Positions 32,416-43,344 of a DNA stretch of 64,000 bases are shown here, in pieces; positions within the stretch are counted from its first letter, which is position 1; each line of letters opens with the position of its first letter. Position numbers and translations under genes: made by a program. The stretch covers positions 81,485,018 to 81,549,017 of the forward strand of contig OZ026516.1 of the NCBI GenBank assembly GCA_964019695.1, written 5' to 3'. Under the pieces are notes generated by a model. The model had not been told where the DNA came from. It saw only the letters and a program-made list of their open reading frames with translations, and did not search any database. This DNA comes from Loripinus fragilis (Eukaryota > Mollusca > Bivalvia > Lucinida > Lucinidae).

Positions 32416-33065
32416 TTACTTAAAAATCAAATTTTATGGAAAAAGGTCAAGATTTTGCCATCTTTTACGCAGAATAATAATGTATATATGTCATTACGTA
32501 ATGTTAACTAAATAAATCTGTAAAGCGCTTATGGTTTATCGATTTTATTCCATGGCATTATATCACTCCCAGACGCGACATGTGATAAATACTACCTGAG
32601 TGCTGGAGATACTTTTTTATGTACAGTACACATCAAAATTCATAGTATGTACTAAAATATTTGAATAGGTACACGTTTTCTCAGCAACCATATTCATTCT
32701 GCATCAGTCAAAATGGGGCACTTTATTACACATATAATAACTTTCATTTTCAGTAATAGTAAGCCTCATGAGAAAGCTATTCTCTCACCATATTTGAAAA
32801 CACACTTTAAGTTTAAAATGCTCAACAAATCTATCTTGGTGTCTGGATAAATAATTTGTGGAGACATTTTATCTTTGGTACACATTAGCTAGAAACATGT
32901 GTTTGTATAGTTAATTTTAGTGCTTATACGGTGCGCATAAGGTTGAATTACAATTGATACAGATACATAAACTGCATACATACAAACTACACATCTTTTA
33001 TCTCCAGGGCTGCTTTAGAACATATTGGGACAAAAAATAGTATCACTTTGTACAATCGGGATAAG

Positions 33066-33262
33066 GGGAGCATGATGGCGCAGTGGTATGGAGCTTAACT
33101 CGAGATTGATGGTTGCAGTTCGAGCATCACTTGAGGCACTACATTGTTTTCTTGAGTAAGATACTTAATCCTCTTCTTAGTACTTATTCAATCCAGAAAA
33201 AGTCACAACATGACTGGAAATTTATTGGCTGGGATGTAAATAATCAACAAAAACAAAACAGT
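33066..33262 (+). mobile_element. tRNA-derived SINE, family 2, old diverged copy
   Basis: Head GGAGCATGATGGCGCAGTGG, degenerate B-box GCAGTTCGAGCATC, body ACTTAATCCTCTTCTTAGTA and AAAC tail match the other four copies with many substitutions. No target duplication is readable. Confidence 0.8.
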
Positions 33263-33269
33263 CAGGATA

Positions 33270-33640
33270 GCACCTGGCACTTTAATTTTTAGCTTTACTT
33301 TCAATCTCTTTACTTCGATGTAGAAATACTACACTAGGGCTCCCTGACAATATATATTATGCAGTATTTCTGACAAGGTGTTGTACTCAACATGCTCTTT
33401 GTACTTTCTATGATGGTTTTAGCTCACCTCAGCTCAAGGCTCTTGTTGAGCTTAAAATATAGGATGGGACTTGAGCTGGCGTCGGTGCGTTCGTCTTTGC
33501 ATCCATGGGTCTGTTCACACTTTCAGACATGAATATCTCTGAGACCAGCCAGCTGATCATAATCAAATTTCATCTAAAGCATCATTGGGGTGGGGATTAG
33601 AGCTGCATTAGGTTTTTGGGCCAGATCGGATCAGAACTCT
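33270..33640. repeat. Lead-in to the tandem array; dispersed repeat
   Basis: GAATATCTCTGAGACCAGCC, TTAGGTTTTTGGGCCAGATC and GGAACTCTC-like phrases recur at 36200-36390 on the far side of the array. No coding potential is seen. Confidence 0.5.
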
Positions 33641-33649
33641 GGTTTACCT

Positions 33650-35326
33650 GGCAACAGATAGCTCCCATAGGGTTATAATTGAAAAAAATCTTGTGAGCAC
33701 TCTAGCTCTTCCATTTTTCTTTGGATCTTCCTCATTCTTGCAGTTAACAAAGACAGCAAGAAAAGCTTGGATGGGTACAAAATTCGGCAAGATTGGACAA
33801 GGGTATGCGGAGTTAGCTCCCCTTGAACGCCTGAAAAAGTCTCCATAGACTGGTAGTGGGAGAAATGTTGTGAGCATGTGAGCACTCTAGTGCTTTCATT
33901 TTTGAATGGATCTTCATCATCCTTGAAGGTAACAAGGTCAACCATAAAAGCTTGAATGAGTTTGAATTTCTGCCAGATCCCATCACTAACTACTGAGTAA
34001 GCTGCACTTGAGCGTTTGAAAAATGTATGTATAATGTGAGCACTCTAGCACCTTCATTTTTGATTGAATCTTATTCATTCTTGCATGTAACAAGGACAGC
34101 TATAAAAGCGGGGATGGGTTCGAAATTCGGCAAGATGTGGCCTGTGTCTACGGAGTTAGCTGCCCTTGAACGTCTGAAAAATCTCCATAGGCTTATAATG
34201 GGAGAAATGTTGTGAGCACTCTGGTGCTTTCATTTTAGAATGGATCTTCATCATTCATGCAGGCAACAAGGACAACCATAAAAGCTTGAACGAGTTTGAA
34301 TTTCTGTCAGATCCCATCGCCAACTACTGAGTTAGCTGCCCTTGAGCGTTTGAAAAATGAATGTATAATGGTGTGAGCACTATAGTACCTTCATTTTTGA
34401 TTGGATCTTATTCATTTTGCATGCAACAAGGACAGTTATAAAAGCTTGGCTGGGTTCGAAATTATACTTATAATGGGAGAAATGTTTTGAGCAGTCTAGT
34501 GCTTTCATGTTTGGATGAAACTTCATCATTCTTGCAGGTAACAAGGACAATTATAAAAGCTTGAATGAGTTTGCATTTCTGTCAGATCCCATCACCAACT
34601 ACTGAGTTAGCCGTCCTTCATTTTTGATTGGATCTTATTCATTCTTTTAAGAACATATTTGACTTCACTGCAGCTGGTGACTGGACTGTAGAACGCCTCC
34701 CTGTCCTTCACTATAGTGAATATTTTGTTTTCTTGTCCTTTGGAATCATGGGTTTCATTGTGGAACTTTGAAACTATTAGAGGGTCACTGATGAGGCCTA
34801 AATTGCCGAAACTAGCTAGTCTGGCCCAGAAAATAGGCACACTCTAGTTTCAGTTCTTTGCTGCATTCTTTGCTTCCAAAGAATATCCTTTTAAGAACAT
34901 ATTTGCAGGTAACAAGGACAGCTATAAAATCTTGGATGGGGTTGAAATTCAGCAATAGCGAATGTGGGTCTATGGAGTTAGCTGCCCTTGAATGACTGAA
35001 AAAATCTCCATAGACTCCACAAGGATGTAATGGGAGCACACTAGTGCTTTAATTTTTGGATGGATCGTCATCATTCTTGCAAGTATCAAGGTCAACTATT
35101 AAAGCTTTAATGAGATTGATTTTCGGCCACACTTGACCACCAACTATAAAGTTAGCTGCCCTCGAGTGTCTAAAGTATAGCGCTATAATGTCTTGACCAT
35201 TCTAGTGCATTCATTTTTGCGTTTGATCTTCTTCATTCTTGTAGGTTACCAGGACAAACATTAAAGTATGGATGAGAGATCTCATCACTGACTGGAGTTA
35301 TGTGCCCTTGAGCATCTGAAAAATAT
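33650..35326 (+). repeat. Tandem array of ~160-177 bp units alternating two subtypes
   Basis: GTGAGCACTCTAG-type starts recur near 33693, 33870, 34036, 34212 and 34373, then become irregular. Units alternate between one with TTCGGCAAGATG..TCTACGGAGTTAGC and one with CAGATCCCATC..ACTACTGAGTTAGC, so the repeat is a dimer of about 340 bp. A 260-bp insertion interrupts it at about 34645-34905. Short open frames here are by-products. Confidence 0.85.
34645..34905. mobile_element. Insertion in the tandem array with direct terminal repeats
   Basis: The array phrase ATTCATTCTTGCAGGTAAC is split. The inserted DNA is bounded by the 18-bp direct repeat CTTTTAAGAACATATTTG at 34644-34661 and 34888-34905. 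Its right half matches 13693-13795. The class is unknown. Confidence 0.7.
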
Positions 35327-36043
35327 ATACTCGGAAAAACAATTGAAGGATATTTAGATTCAGTTCCATCTCTAGCATTCAATACAAAAAAAACTAAAAC
35401 CAATTATGCATGCATTTCATATTTCCAGATATATGCAGTCAAACTGGATGCTTCATTTTAATCACACTTCAAGGGTTTTTGTACAGTACATATCCAAAAC
35501 GTGCAACCCTCCATACTGAAAAGTCACAAACGTTCAAACATGATTGTAACCCATTTTTATCGTTTGTATTCCATAAAAAATGGCTCCAAAATTATTGCTG
35601 GCTCTCACTCAAAAGTATAGCACATAATTTTGTAGTTGTTGTCAGTGTTTTACAGCCAATTTGTTGTCATATTGGCTCGGGTATGCCATATCTGTGCAGT
35701 TTTGTAGAAGAAGTTGTCCCATTATCAGGGGCAATAACTGATAAATGGGTGTTAACACTTGTCTGTGGTCGGAATTAGAACATAGGCAATGACCAGGTAA
35801 AGGTTGCAGCAAAAATATAAGCGCTATTTTTTTTTTTGCTTGTGAATTTTGGGTTAAGAGAGTAGGTGCATTTGGAGTGGTACTGTATCGTAACCAATAA
35901 TCCATAAATTTCATTTTGCATGTTGCTGAATTACACAGTGGTGGTTCTATCAGATACAAAATTACCTTGTTTCAAAATATTTTTCTCAAATGTTATAAAG
36001 TCAAAAGGATTTTAATATCCTTCAATTGTTTTTCTGAGTATAG
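35327..36043. mobile_element. TIR element, ACTCGGAAAAACAATTGAAGG ends
   Basis: CTCGGAAAAACAATTGAAGG at the left is mirrored by CCTTCAATTGTTTTTCTGAG at the right, with TATA beside both ends. The roughly 700-bp interior has open frames up to 122 codons without a recognisable motif, so I treat it as non-autonomous. Confidence 0.75.
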
Positions 36044-36440
36044 TTTCACCAGGTTTCCTCCGCAATTTTTTATTCAGACCTTTTTAAAACTTGCAGATAA
36101 CCAGAACTGGCATAATATCTTGAGTGTTTGAATTTATTTCTGATCACTGTTTCAAGTTCAGAGTTACCTGCCTTTAAACATAGTAAATTATAGTGTCTCA
36201 CACTCTCAAGGTAGTATATCTCTAAAGTCAGTCGACCTATTTTGATTCATTTCATGAAAAGTATCAGGTTAGGGGAAAGGCTGCATAAGGTTTTTGGGCA
36301 GATTGGATCGGAACTCTCCTTGCCATGGCAACATATAGTTCCCATAGACATATAATGGGGAAAACTTTTAAAATTCTTATTCTCTGAAACAATGAGGCAC
36401 ACAGCTTAATAGTATATATTTAGTATGTAGTAATGTCTAG
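36044..36440. repeat. Dispersed repeat downstream of the array
   Basis: 36270-36370 (AGGTTTTTGGGCAGATTGG, CATGGCAACATATAGTTCCC) mirrors 33600-33670 in the same orientation, suggesting the array family once extended across this stretch. Confidence 0.5.
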
Positions 36441-37215
36441 TGGTCCCTTACCAGAGATGATGGAGACGGCTTTCTTGTGTTTATCTCTTAGGAGATGATA
36501 TTCCTCATCGACTCTGTCGGGTGGACTTTAATAGGCTCCGTGAGGGAGTTGGAGTGTGCCTGAAAGAAATTCAATGTCAACGCTGGAGGTATTGTTTGTA
36601 AATTCCAGGTGGTTCTTGACGACAATGAGTACGCCCCGTGTGCACTCCGACTTGCGGTCGTTTCTATTTACGTTATAACCAAGAGAAGGAATTAAAAGAA
36701 CTCTGAGGAGTTAATAATGCTGCTCAGCCAAGTTTCTGTAGCGATGATAACATCGGAAGAGGTAGTCTTGATCAAGACATCTATATTCTTTCCCGTTTTG
36801 CGGATACGTTGGCAATTCATAGTGACGATACGATTTTTTGGCAGGATATATTGGTGGAGGTTCGCAGTTGGGTTTCCCAGTGTGGAGGTTGTGGAATTGA
36901 GCCTTCATTCAATCAGGTTACTGGTGTGGCTAGGCGTGAAGCAGGTATCATCTGTATCGTATGTGTAGACGATCGACCGAGGTGGCGGGAATATCATACA
37001 ATATTGTAGAATGATTTGGGGTACCACAGTTTGGACGAAACCTTGGGTATGTTGTATCAGCCAAGTGGTCATAGGTTGCTGTTCCATAACCAACCAGGCA
37101 GGATTTGTGGGACTACTGTTCACACTAATTGTATGATATCTCACTCCGACTGGAGTCAGCTATTTCCGAATTGCAGATTCCACAGGGGAATCTGTCTACA
37201 GCTGTCTTCTGATGC
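36440..37215 (-). pseudogene. Decayed LINE, zinc-finger and APE-endonuclease region
   Basis: Minus-strand frames read RFPCGICNSEIA (a PHD-like CxxC opening, near 37200), CGTPNHSTILYDIP, then RIVTMNCQRIRKTGKNI, SSDVIIATETWLSSIINSSE and AVSIISG. The last three are the N..RN and TETWL motifs of the LINE apurinic endonuclease and its (G)DFN approach. Stops and frameshifts break the frame. It may belong to the same broad LINE group as 30421-31480 but is on the opposite strand and 5 kb away. Confidence 0.7.
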
Positions 37216-37369
37216 TTGCTCGAAAACTGCAACTTTATAAAGTCATGAGAGTTTAACTGCTTTTCTCTGCGTGTGTGCTGAAGTTCTATGAGCGCAAAAG
37301 GCATTGAAAAGAAAATGTGAAAACTAGGATGGTGTCTAAACCAACTTTCCAATGTTCCCTTTATTATAA

Positions 37370-37570
37370 TTTAACGCTTTGCCTGCAAGTGGCGTCTGTT
37401 GATAATATTTTGCATTCAGATTGGACCCATTTCAGGCCCGACAAAAATGTCGGGCCAGACCTGGATCCAAACTGTTTGACACTCTGGTGGAATTCCTGAA
37501 AGAATAATTCGAAAAAGTTGATTTTGAAAAAAAATTGCAGACGACAACTACCCAGTAGGCAAAGAGTTAA
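37370..37570. mobile_element. MITE, TTAACGCTTTGCCTGC ends
   Basis: Left TTTAACGCTTTGCCTGCAAG and right TAGGCAAAGAGTTAA are inverted. The centre has CCCGACAAAAATGTCGGGC. Relatives are 49607-49826 and about 2889-3000. Confidence 0.7.
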
Positions 37571-37912
37571 TATCCTCTAGTATAAAGTGTCTGATTATGT
37601 TGCGTTCGGACAACTAAGACATGGACCAGTCTCGGCATCATCGCCTTTCTTGTTCACTCTATGGAAACTATAATATCTAAACATGCAACGCACAAAATTT
37701 CAAGATTCTGGCCAATTTCGGTAGCTATGTACATGTAGGTTGGGCTTAGCCTTACCTGGTCACAAACTCTTAAGACAGGGTTGATCGATCTGGCTTGAAA
37801 ACTCTTCTGCAACCAGGCATATCAAAGCCAATTAGAGAATTATTGGAATCCCTGTTTTCCTGATCACTCAAAAAGATCTTTAGACGTTTTAAAGAGTTAG
37901 TGTAGATATAAT

Positions 37913-40346
37913 CACACTGGTCAATGTAAACGCACCGGTGGTTGCTACAACGAGCTGGTGGTTGCATTTTATAGCACCGGTGGTGGCGTAAAAGGTAATA
38001 AAATCTATACCTGTTGACTTTATTATTCATTTATAAACTTGCATTTATTTTATTTGTGATGACACCTGGCGCACAGACCACCGGTAGCATTGCAGTTTAT
38101 GGCTCTGCCAAGCAATTGGTGATTTAATTCATGGTTTGGACTGCAAATCCAACAAAGTTCTGGAGTTTTTGCCTTGAAAGGTGTTTTTTTTTCTAGTGTA
38201 ACTGCCTAAATTGAGCGAAATCTGCACGTCATAGCGCAGCTGTTGTCATATTCCCATGAAATAACATCCAAAAAACGATTACCACTTTGGGTTTTTTTTC
38301 TTGGTAAACTAGCAAATATTTTATTGAGGAATTTTTATTACAACGCACTGGGAACATTTTTTGACGCATTGATACAACGCACTGATGGTTGCACAGAATT
38401 CCTGTGGTTGCTGGTGCAGCCTCACCACAGCATTCACTGTTCTTATAAACGGTACATAAATCGTTATTTGAGCCAGCACATGATATTTCAGTACCAGGAC
38501 GAAGACTCAGGTGAGCCCATGCAAATGTACAGACTGGCCAGAGCCTTCTCTGCATAGAAAAAATAGAGAGTAGTAATCGTTTTTGGATGTTATTTCATGG
38601 GACTATGATAACATAGCTGCAGCTGTGCGTAGACATGCAGAAGTTAGGCAGTCACAATAGAAAAAGCACCTGTCACAGCCAAACTCCACAACTGTGTCAG
38701 ATTTATCGGTCAAACCATGTTTTAAAACGCTTGCTGCATGGCAGAGCCATAAACTGCAATGTTTCTGACGGTTTGTGCGCATTGGGTCATCAAAAGTAAA
38801 ATAAAAGCAAGCTTATAAAGAAATCATACAGTCAATAGGCATAGATTTTGTGGTTTTTGTACACTGATGAAGGCTCAAGCGTGACTCTGCAAATGTGTAG
38901 CCTCGCCAGAGATGCTCCAGAGCTAGACCTGTTCACACTTTGAGAGTGTTTCCACCTATTTTTCAGATTGGCCCCAAAACTTTTAATTTAATGAGATTGT
39001 TTGTCCGTTATGACACATTATAATAGTTAATAAGCCTCCATGCGAGCTTAAAATTTTTGTGCTTCAACAACAGCAGATTCTAGGGCGAAGATTTGGTACC
39101 AGTAAAATACAATTTTAGCACCCCAGAGATATAGGCTGATGTCTGTTCTAAGGCGGTGATTCTGTTGTTGTTGATTCGTTGTTGATTGTTACTCCCATTA
39201 CAGGATTCTGTAATTGATCTATATTTTATTACTTTATGTCCATTCTTGTTTTACAATCATCTTGATGGGGAAGAGAGAGAGCTGGCTGCTTTGCTTAGTT
39301 TGTCTTCCTGGTGTCTCGTAATTGTTGTGTGGCTATTCCTCTCAGTGCCATGTGTTTGTCTGCAGTTTGTGATTGTGATACTCACTATTTTTGGGTGTCA
39401 TTCATACGAACAGCGATGGCTTTGGCCACATTTGCTTGGTCTAGTCTGAGCCATCGTCACAGTTTAAAATTCTCATGTGGTGACTCAAATGGCGATTGAA
39501 TGCCATTTTGTGCGAGCAGCGAAGGATCTTGCGAGTCTGCACATTTGCACAGGCTTACCTTAGCCTTCGTCACTGCACAAAATCTCTTGTGCTGCCTTAA
39601 ATGGCGATTTGTGTGCTATTCACGCCAGCAGCGAATACTCTGGTGAGTCTGCACATTTGCGCAGGCAGTCACTGGACAATGTAATAAATATCAAGATCTT
39701 TTGTGCTGGCTGCAAAGGCTCTTGGGAGTATGCACGTTTGCACAGGCTCGCCTGAGCCTTCTATACAGCATCGAAATATCAAGTGCTGGTTGAAATGGCG
39801 ATTTTTGCAACGTTTATGTGAACAGCGAATGATGTGGTGAGGCTGCACCAGCAACCACAGGAATTCTGTGCAACCATCAGTGCGTTGTATCAATGCGTCA
39901 AAAATGCTCCCAGTGCGTTGTAATAAAAAATCCTCAATAAAACATTTGCTAGTTTACTAAGAAAAAACCCCCAAAGTAGTAATCGTTTTTTAGATGTTAT
40001 TTCATGGGAAAAGACAACAGCTGTGCTATGACGTGCAGATTTCACTCATTTAGGCAGTTACACTAGAAAAAGCACCTGTCACGGCAAAACTCCAGAACTT
40101 TGTTTGATTTGCAGTCCAAACCATGAATTATATCACCAATTGCTTGGCAGAGCCATAAACTGCAATGTTACCGGTGGTCTGTGCGCCAGGTGTCATCACA
40201 AATAAAATAAATGCAAGTTTATAAATAAATAATAAATAAAGTCAACAGATATAGATTTTTTTACCTTTTACGCCACCACCGGTGCTATAAAATGCAACCA
40301 CCAGCTCGTTGTAGCAACAACCGGTGCGTTTACATTGACCAGTATG
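37913..40346. mobile_element. 2.4-kb foldback element with nested arms and internal tandem repeats
   Basis: The left end CACACTGGTCAATGTAAACG and the reverse complement of the right end (CATACTGGTCAATGTAAACG) match. Homology of the arms extends about 550 bp (37913-38465 and 39795-40346). ATAAT at 37908-37912 and 40347-40351 is a likely 5-bp target duplication. A third, diverged arm copy lies at about 38570-38860 in right-arm orientation. About 39400-39850 holds imperfect tandem repeats of roughly 110 bp (AAATGGCGATT, GAGTCTGCACATTTGC). No transposase frame is seen. Confidence 0.8.
39000..39390 (+). repeat. Dispersed repeat family R (CAACAGCAGATTCTAGGGCG), copy inside the foldback
   Basis: The copy carries CAACAGCAGATTCTAGGGCG, TTTGGTACCAGTAAA and the CTCACGGTGCCATG-like tail that also occur at 40590-40990, 48720-48900 plus 49130-49440, 54040-54290, 56700-57090 and twice at 62310-62700. 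The family has at least seven copies in this window; its class is unknown. Confidence 0.7.
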
Positions 40347-40589
40347 ATAATACGGATATTATGCGACAGTCTACATGCCTGGTTATACACCAAATCACTG
40401 TTTGTATCTATGATTTTCTCTTTAATTGCACAACTGTGGGTCAGAACTTGTCTTAATGACGACCCTGGCCTAAAACGTTCATCGGTTGGTCAGTACCTGA
40501 TATTTGTCCTTGGCTGAGCTCACTGTGGCATAAGAGCTCTTTTACAGTATATTGATTTGATTTGATAGCTTTCCTGTTATTGAACATTG

Positions 40590-41195
40590 CAAAAGTAAGA
40601 AAGCCTCCACGTGACGTTAACACTTTTTGTGTTTGAACAACAGCAGAATCTAGGGCGAGGATTGGGCTGGTGGTTAAATATATATAAGACCCCCCCCCAG
40701 TGGTGGCACCGACTGCTGTCCATTCTTAGGCGGTGGTTCTCTTGTTGCTCGTTCATTGTTTTTCTTGTTCCTATTGTTTGTGTGTGGGGGTTGTGTTTGG
40801 TCCTTGTTTTGTAATACAGCACTGTGTCATTTCTAGTTTTGCAATATACCTTACTGAGGAAGTGAGAGAGCTGGTTGCTTTACATTTGTTTTGTACTTGC
40901 TGTCGTGTGGTTGTTGGTTTGTGTCTCTTCCTCACGGTGGCGTGGGTTGGTCTGTAGTCTGTGGCATTTCCTCGTCATACTCTCTAATTTTTTGTATCCT
41001 TTATGATCATTGTGTGTTTTTTTTTTTCTCATCAGTCTTGTGGACAGACACAGGCATGTTAGATAAAATGATAGGCTGAATGATACTCAAGATGATTTAG
41101 CACCAAAATACATTTCCAGGTTCTTGCTGAAACGAAACCCTATGGAAGCTATTAAAGAGGGTATCAAGTTTAGCCTGAACAAAACAGCGTTATAG
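40590..41195 (+). repeat. Dispersed repeat family R and flank, inverted partner of 53535-54290
   Basis: CAACAGCAGAATCTAGGGCG, GTGAGAGAGCTGGTTGC and GATAGGCTGAATGATACTCA follow each other here. The reverse complement of 53535-54290 carries the same order (CAGCCTATCACTTTATCT, GAACCTGGAAATGTATTT), apart from a 306-bp insertion there. Confidence 0.75.
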
Positions 41196-41199
41196 GGGA

Positions 41200-41800
41200 A
41201 CTATATACCATATACTGCCTAGGTGCTCTTGCCGGCTTACATTTGGCGATAGTGCGGTGGCATATATCACAATCTTGAACGACAGTATCTTTTTATATCG
41301 CTGGAAATACCAGGCCAGAAAAATTCTGATAATACCCTTTGAATGGTCCTTTTTACTGCTAAGTGTCCAGACATTATAGACTCATGTGCCAGTTTCATAA
41401 TGGTCTCACGATATTGCTGTGGCACTACAAGCTGCACAAACACCTACCCATTTTCCACCTTAGGGGATCCAAATTGGTCTATATATCAAGTCTTTTTTCT
41501 TAAAATACTTAGCATTTCCCTTTATTACCTCCTCCTTACAAGCTGTACGGATTCTAGCTAAAGTTGGATCACTTACCTTTTAAGCTCAAATCTGATCGGT
41601 AGTTATATCACTACTAACTATGCTTGGAGTTCTAAGTTGTGATTTACTTTGCTCTTTTCGCTTCGCCTGAGCCCTGGTTTGGACAGCTAAAGCAGGGACC
41701 CAGTTACTATCTGGATTCTGTGCATCTCTTTCCCATTTGCATGTTAACCAAAATCACTTCGACTAAGGGATTTTCCATACACAGGGCTATAGCCTCACCC
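41200..41800 (-). pseudogene. Ty3-type retrotransposon pol remnant: linker and integrase zinc finger
   Basis: Minus-strand frames read, in order, NWVPALAVQTRAQAKRE, DPTLARIRTACKEE, LVVPQQYRETIMKLAHESIM, SGHLAVKRTIQRVLSEFFWP and, after a frameshift, CDICHRT. H..H..C..C is the integrase HHCC zinc finger. The VQTRAQAKR linker normally follows the protease, and no reverse transcriptase lies between. Frames are broken and the catalytic core is missing. This order fits Gmr1-like Ty3 elements, in which integrase precedes RT. Confidence 0.8.
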
Positions 41801-42060
41801 TCAAAATAAGGGGTGTTTAGATATACCTGGAGTCCGTTTCTTAGTTTTTTTTTGTTTTTTTTTTTGGCGGGGGGGGGTGTTTTTTATGTTTGCTGATTTT
41901 TTTTTTTTGCTGTTTTGAGGGGAGAGAAAGGGGAACTGGGTGTCTATAATACATGTGTTGTATGTCCATATTTGAAGTTTTTCTGCGAAGACACTTCCAA
42001 AGTGCTCCCAAAGTGCTCCAATACAAATACAAATATTTCTCCATGTTTGGATAAACAATA
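41801..42060 (+). repeat. Low-complexity segment, inverted partner of 53265-53530
   Basis: CCTGGAGTCCGTTTC, a T/G-rich run, GAGAAAGGGGAACTGGGTGT and CACTTCCAAAGTGCTCC recur in reverse complement at 53265-53530. In that copy the run is a CAA microsatellite. Confidence 0.7.
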
Positions 42061-42440
42061 AGAGATTAAATATGCTCCCTCTACTTTTCCGGTTTACATT
42101 ACTCTGGCGAAACCTAATTTAATCTGCCGTTTCCTCAACGGTCTTTCTGGAATTGAAGAGAAAAGAAGATGTATCAAAGATAATCACCGATTGTGAAGCA
42201 GGTTATATTGTTTAGCCCCAATCAACTTGTGATGGGAATTGAATCTGTTAGCGAAACACGATATTAAGGTTCGAAATCATGGAAATTAAGTCACTAGAAT
42301 CAATATAGGAAAGTGTGTCGCACCCAGCGAAAATATTCTTAACTCTTTCATGCCAATTTTTTAACGCTTTTGTTGTCGGCTGCTGACATTTTTCAAAACA
42401 ATATTTCCGAAGCACTATCAGTGTCAAACGAGTCGGATCC

Positions 42441-42831
42441 CCAGGGGGGGTGGGGGGGGGGGGGGTGGGGGTACTCTCATTTTTTCCTACTACGTAGGCT
42501 CGGGCCCAGCATCTACCGTTCACCCCCCAAAAATATCAGGAATTTCAAGCACCCCAAAAAAAATATTTGAAAATTTTGCAACCCCAAAAAATACCCCAAT
42601 TCTGTACCTTGATCTTAAGAAAAGACCCTAAAATGCATAGAAATTACCCCTTAATATAGTCCAATTTTCTGATGACCCCAAAAAATATCCACAAATCTTC
42701 ATACCCCGAAAATATTCGTTTTTTTGAAAACCCCCAAAAATATTGAATTTCAAAATTTTGAACCCCAAAAAATGACCAGAGCCTGGAAATACATGGAAAT
42801 ATCAGAGTTACCCCCCCCCCCCCCTGGGGTT
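42441..42831. mobile_element. G/C-run-ended hairpin element, copy 2
   Basis: Reverse-orientation homologue of 23066-23460: CCAGGGGGGG start, GTACTCTCATTTTT, TACGTAGGCTCGGGC, and a C-run with CCCCTGGGG end. GGATCC flanks it at 42435-42440 and 42832-42837. Confidence 0.8.
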
Positions 42832-42837
42832 GGATCC

Positions 42838-43339
42838 AGATCCGGGCTGACGCTGTGTGTCCGTCCGTTCCTGATTTGTGTCCCAACTGTTTGCAAATGA
42901 CAAATCGCCGCTAGCAAGGAAACCGTAACCATTATTATGATGATTAGAGTTTAAACTTGCACCTTATTACAAGGCTAGGTTTGACCCAGGCTTTTGTGTC
43001 GCTTTTCTCTCCTTACGTTACTCAGATAGGCCTTTTATCATTCCAATTGCAAAGGGAATATTTGTTCGGCACAGATTTGATTTCTGGCTACCAGTATCCT
43101 TTTTAGGCATTTATATTGATCATGCGCTTCATTTTGCGAAGTGAAAGGGAGAGTTTTATCAAACTTTATATATGAGAGTAAGTTCTTCTGGCACAATCGA
43201 AGCAATTTTCTAATGTTCATATATACTGAAACAATAAAGTTATGTCCGCTTGACATTTATGTCTGCCAGTTCTGAATGTATGAACGCATTTCATTCAATT
43301 TTTCACATTACAAACTGTTATCATTTAGAAAAGGTATGC
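42838..43339. other. No gene seen
   Basis: Short frames only, no repeats I can match. The region separates two mobile elements. Confidence 0.4.
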
Positions 43340-43344
43340 ACCTA

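Noticed and set aside
33644..35039. Several 62-90 codon frames as small genes
   Set aside because: They are by-products of a tandem array and repeat at its unit length.
35410..35778. A 122-codon gene
   Set aside because: It lies within an element with inverted ends, has no domain signature, and overlaps an equally long frame on the other strand.
38229..38557. Overlapping frames of 104 and 108 codons
   Set aside because: They sit in the arm of a foldback element, and frames occur on both strands from the inverted symmetry.
40305..40346. ATAAT duplication could extend to 8 bp as in hAT
   Set aside because: Bases beyond the five do not match on the two sides (37905-37907 versus 40352 onward).
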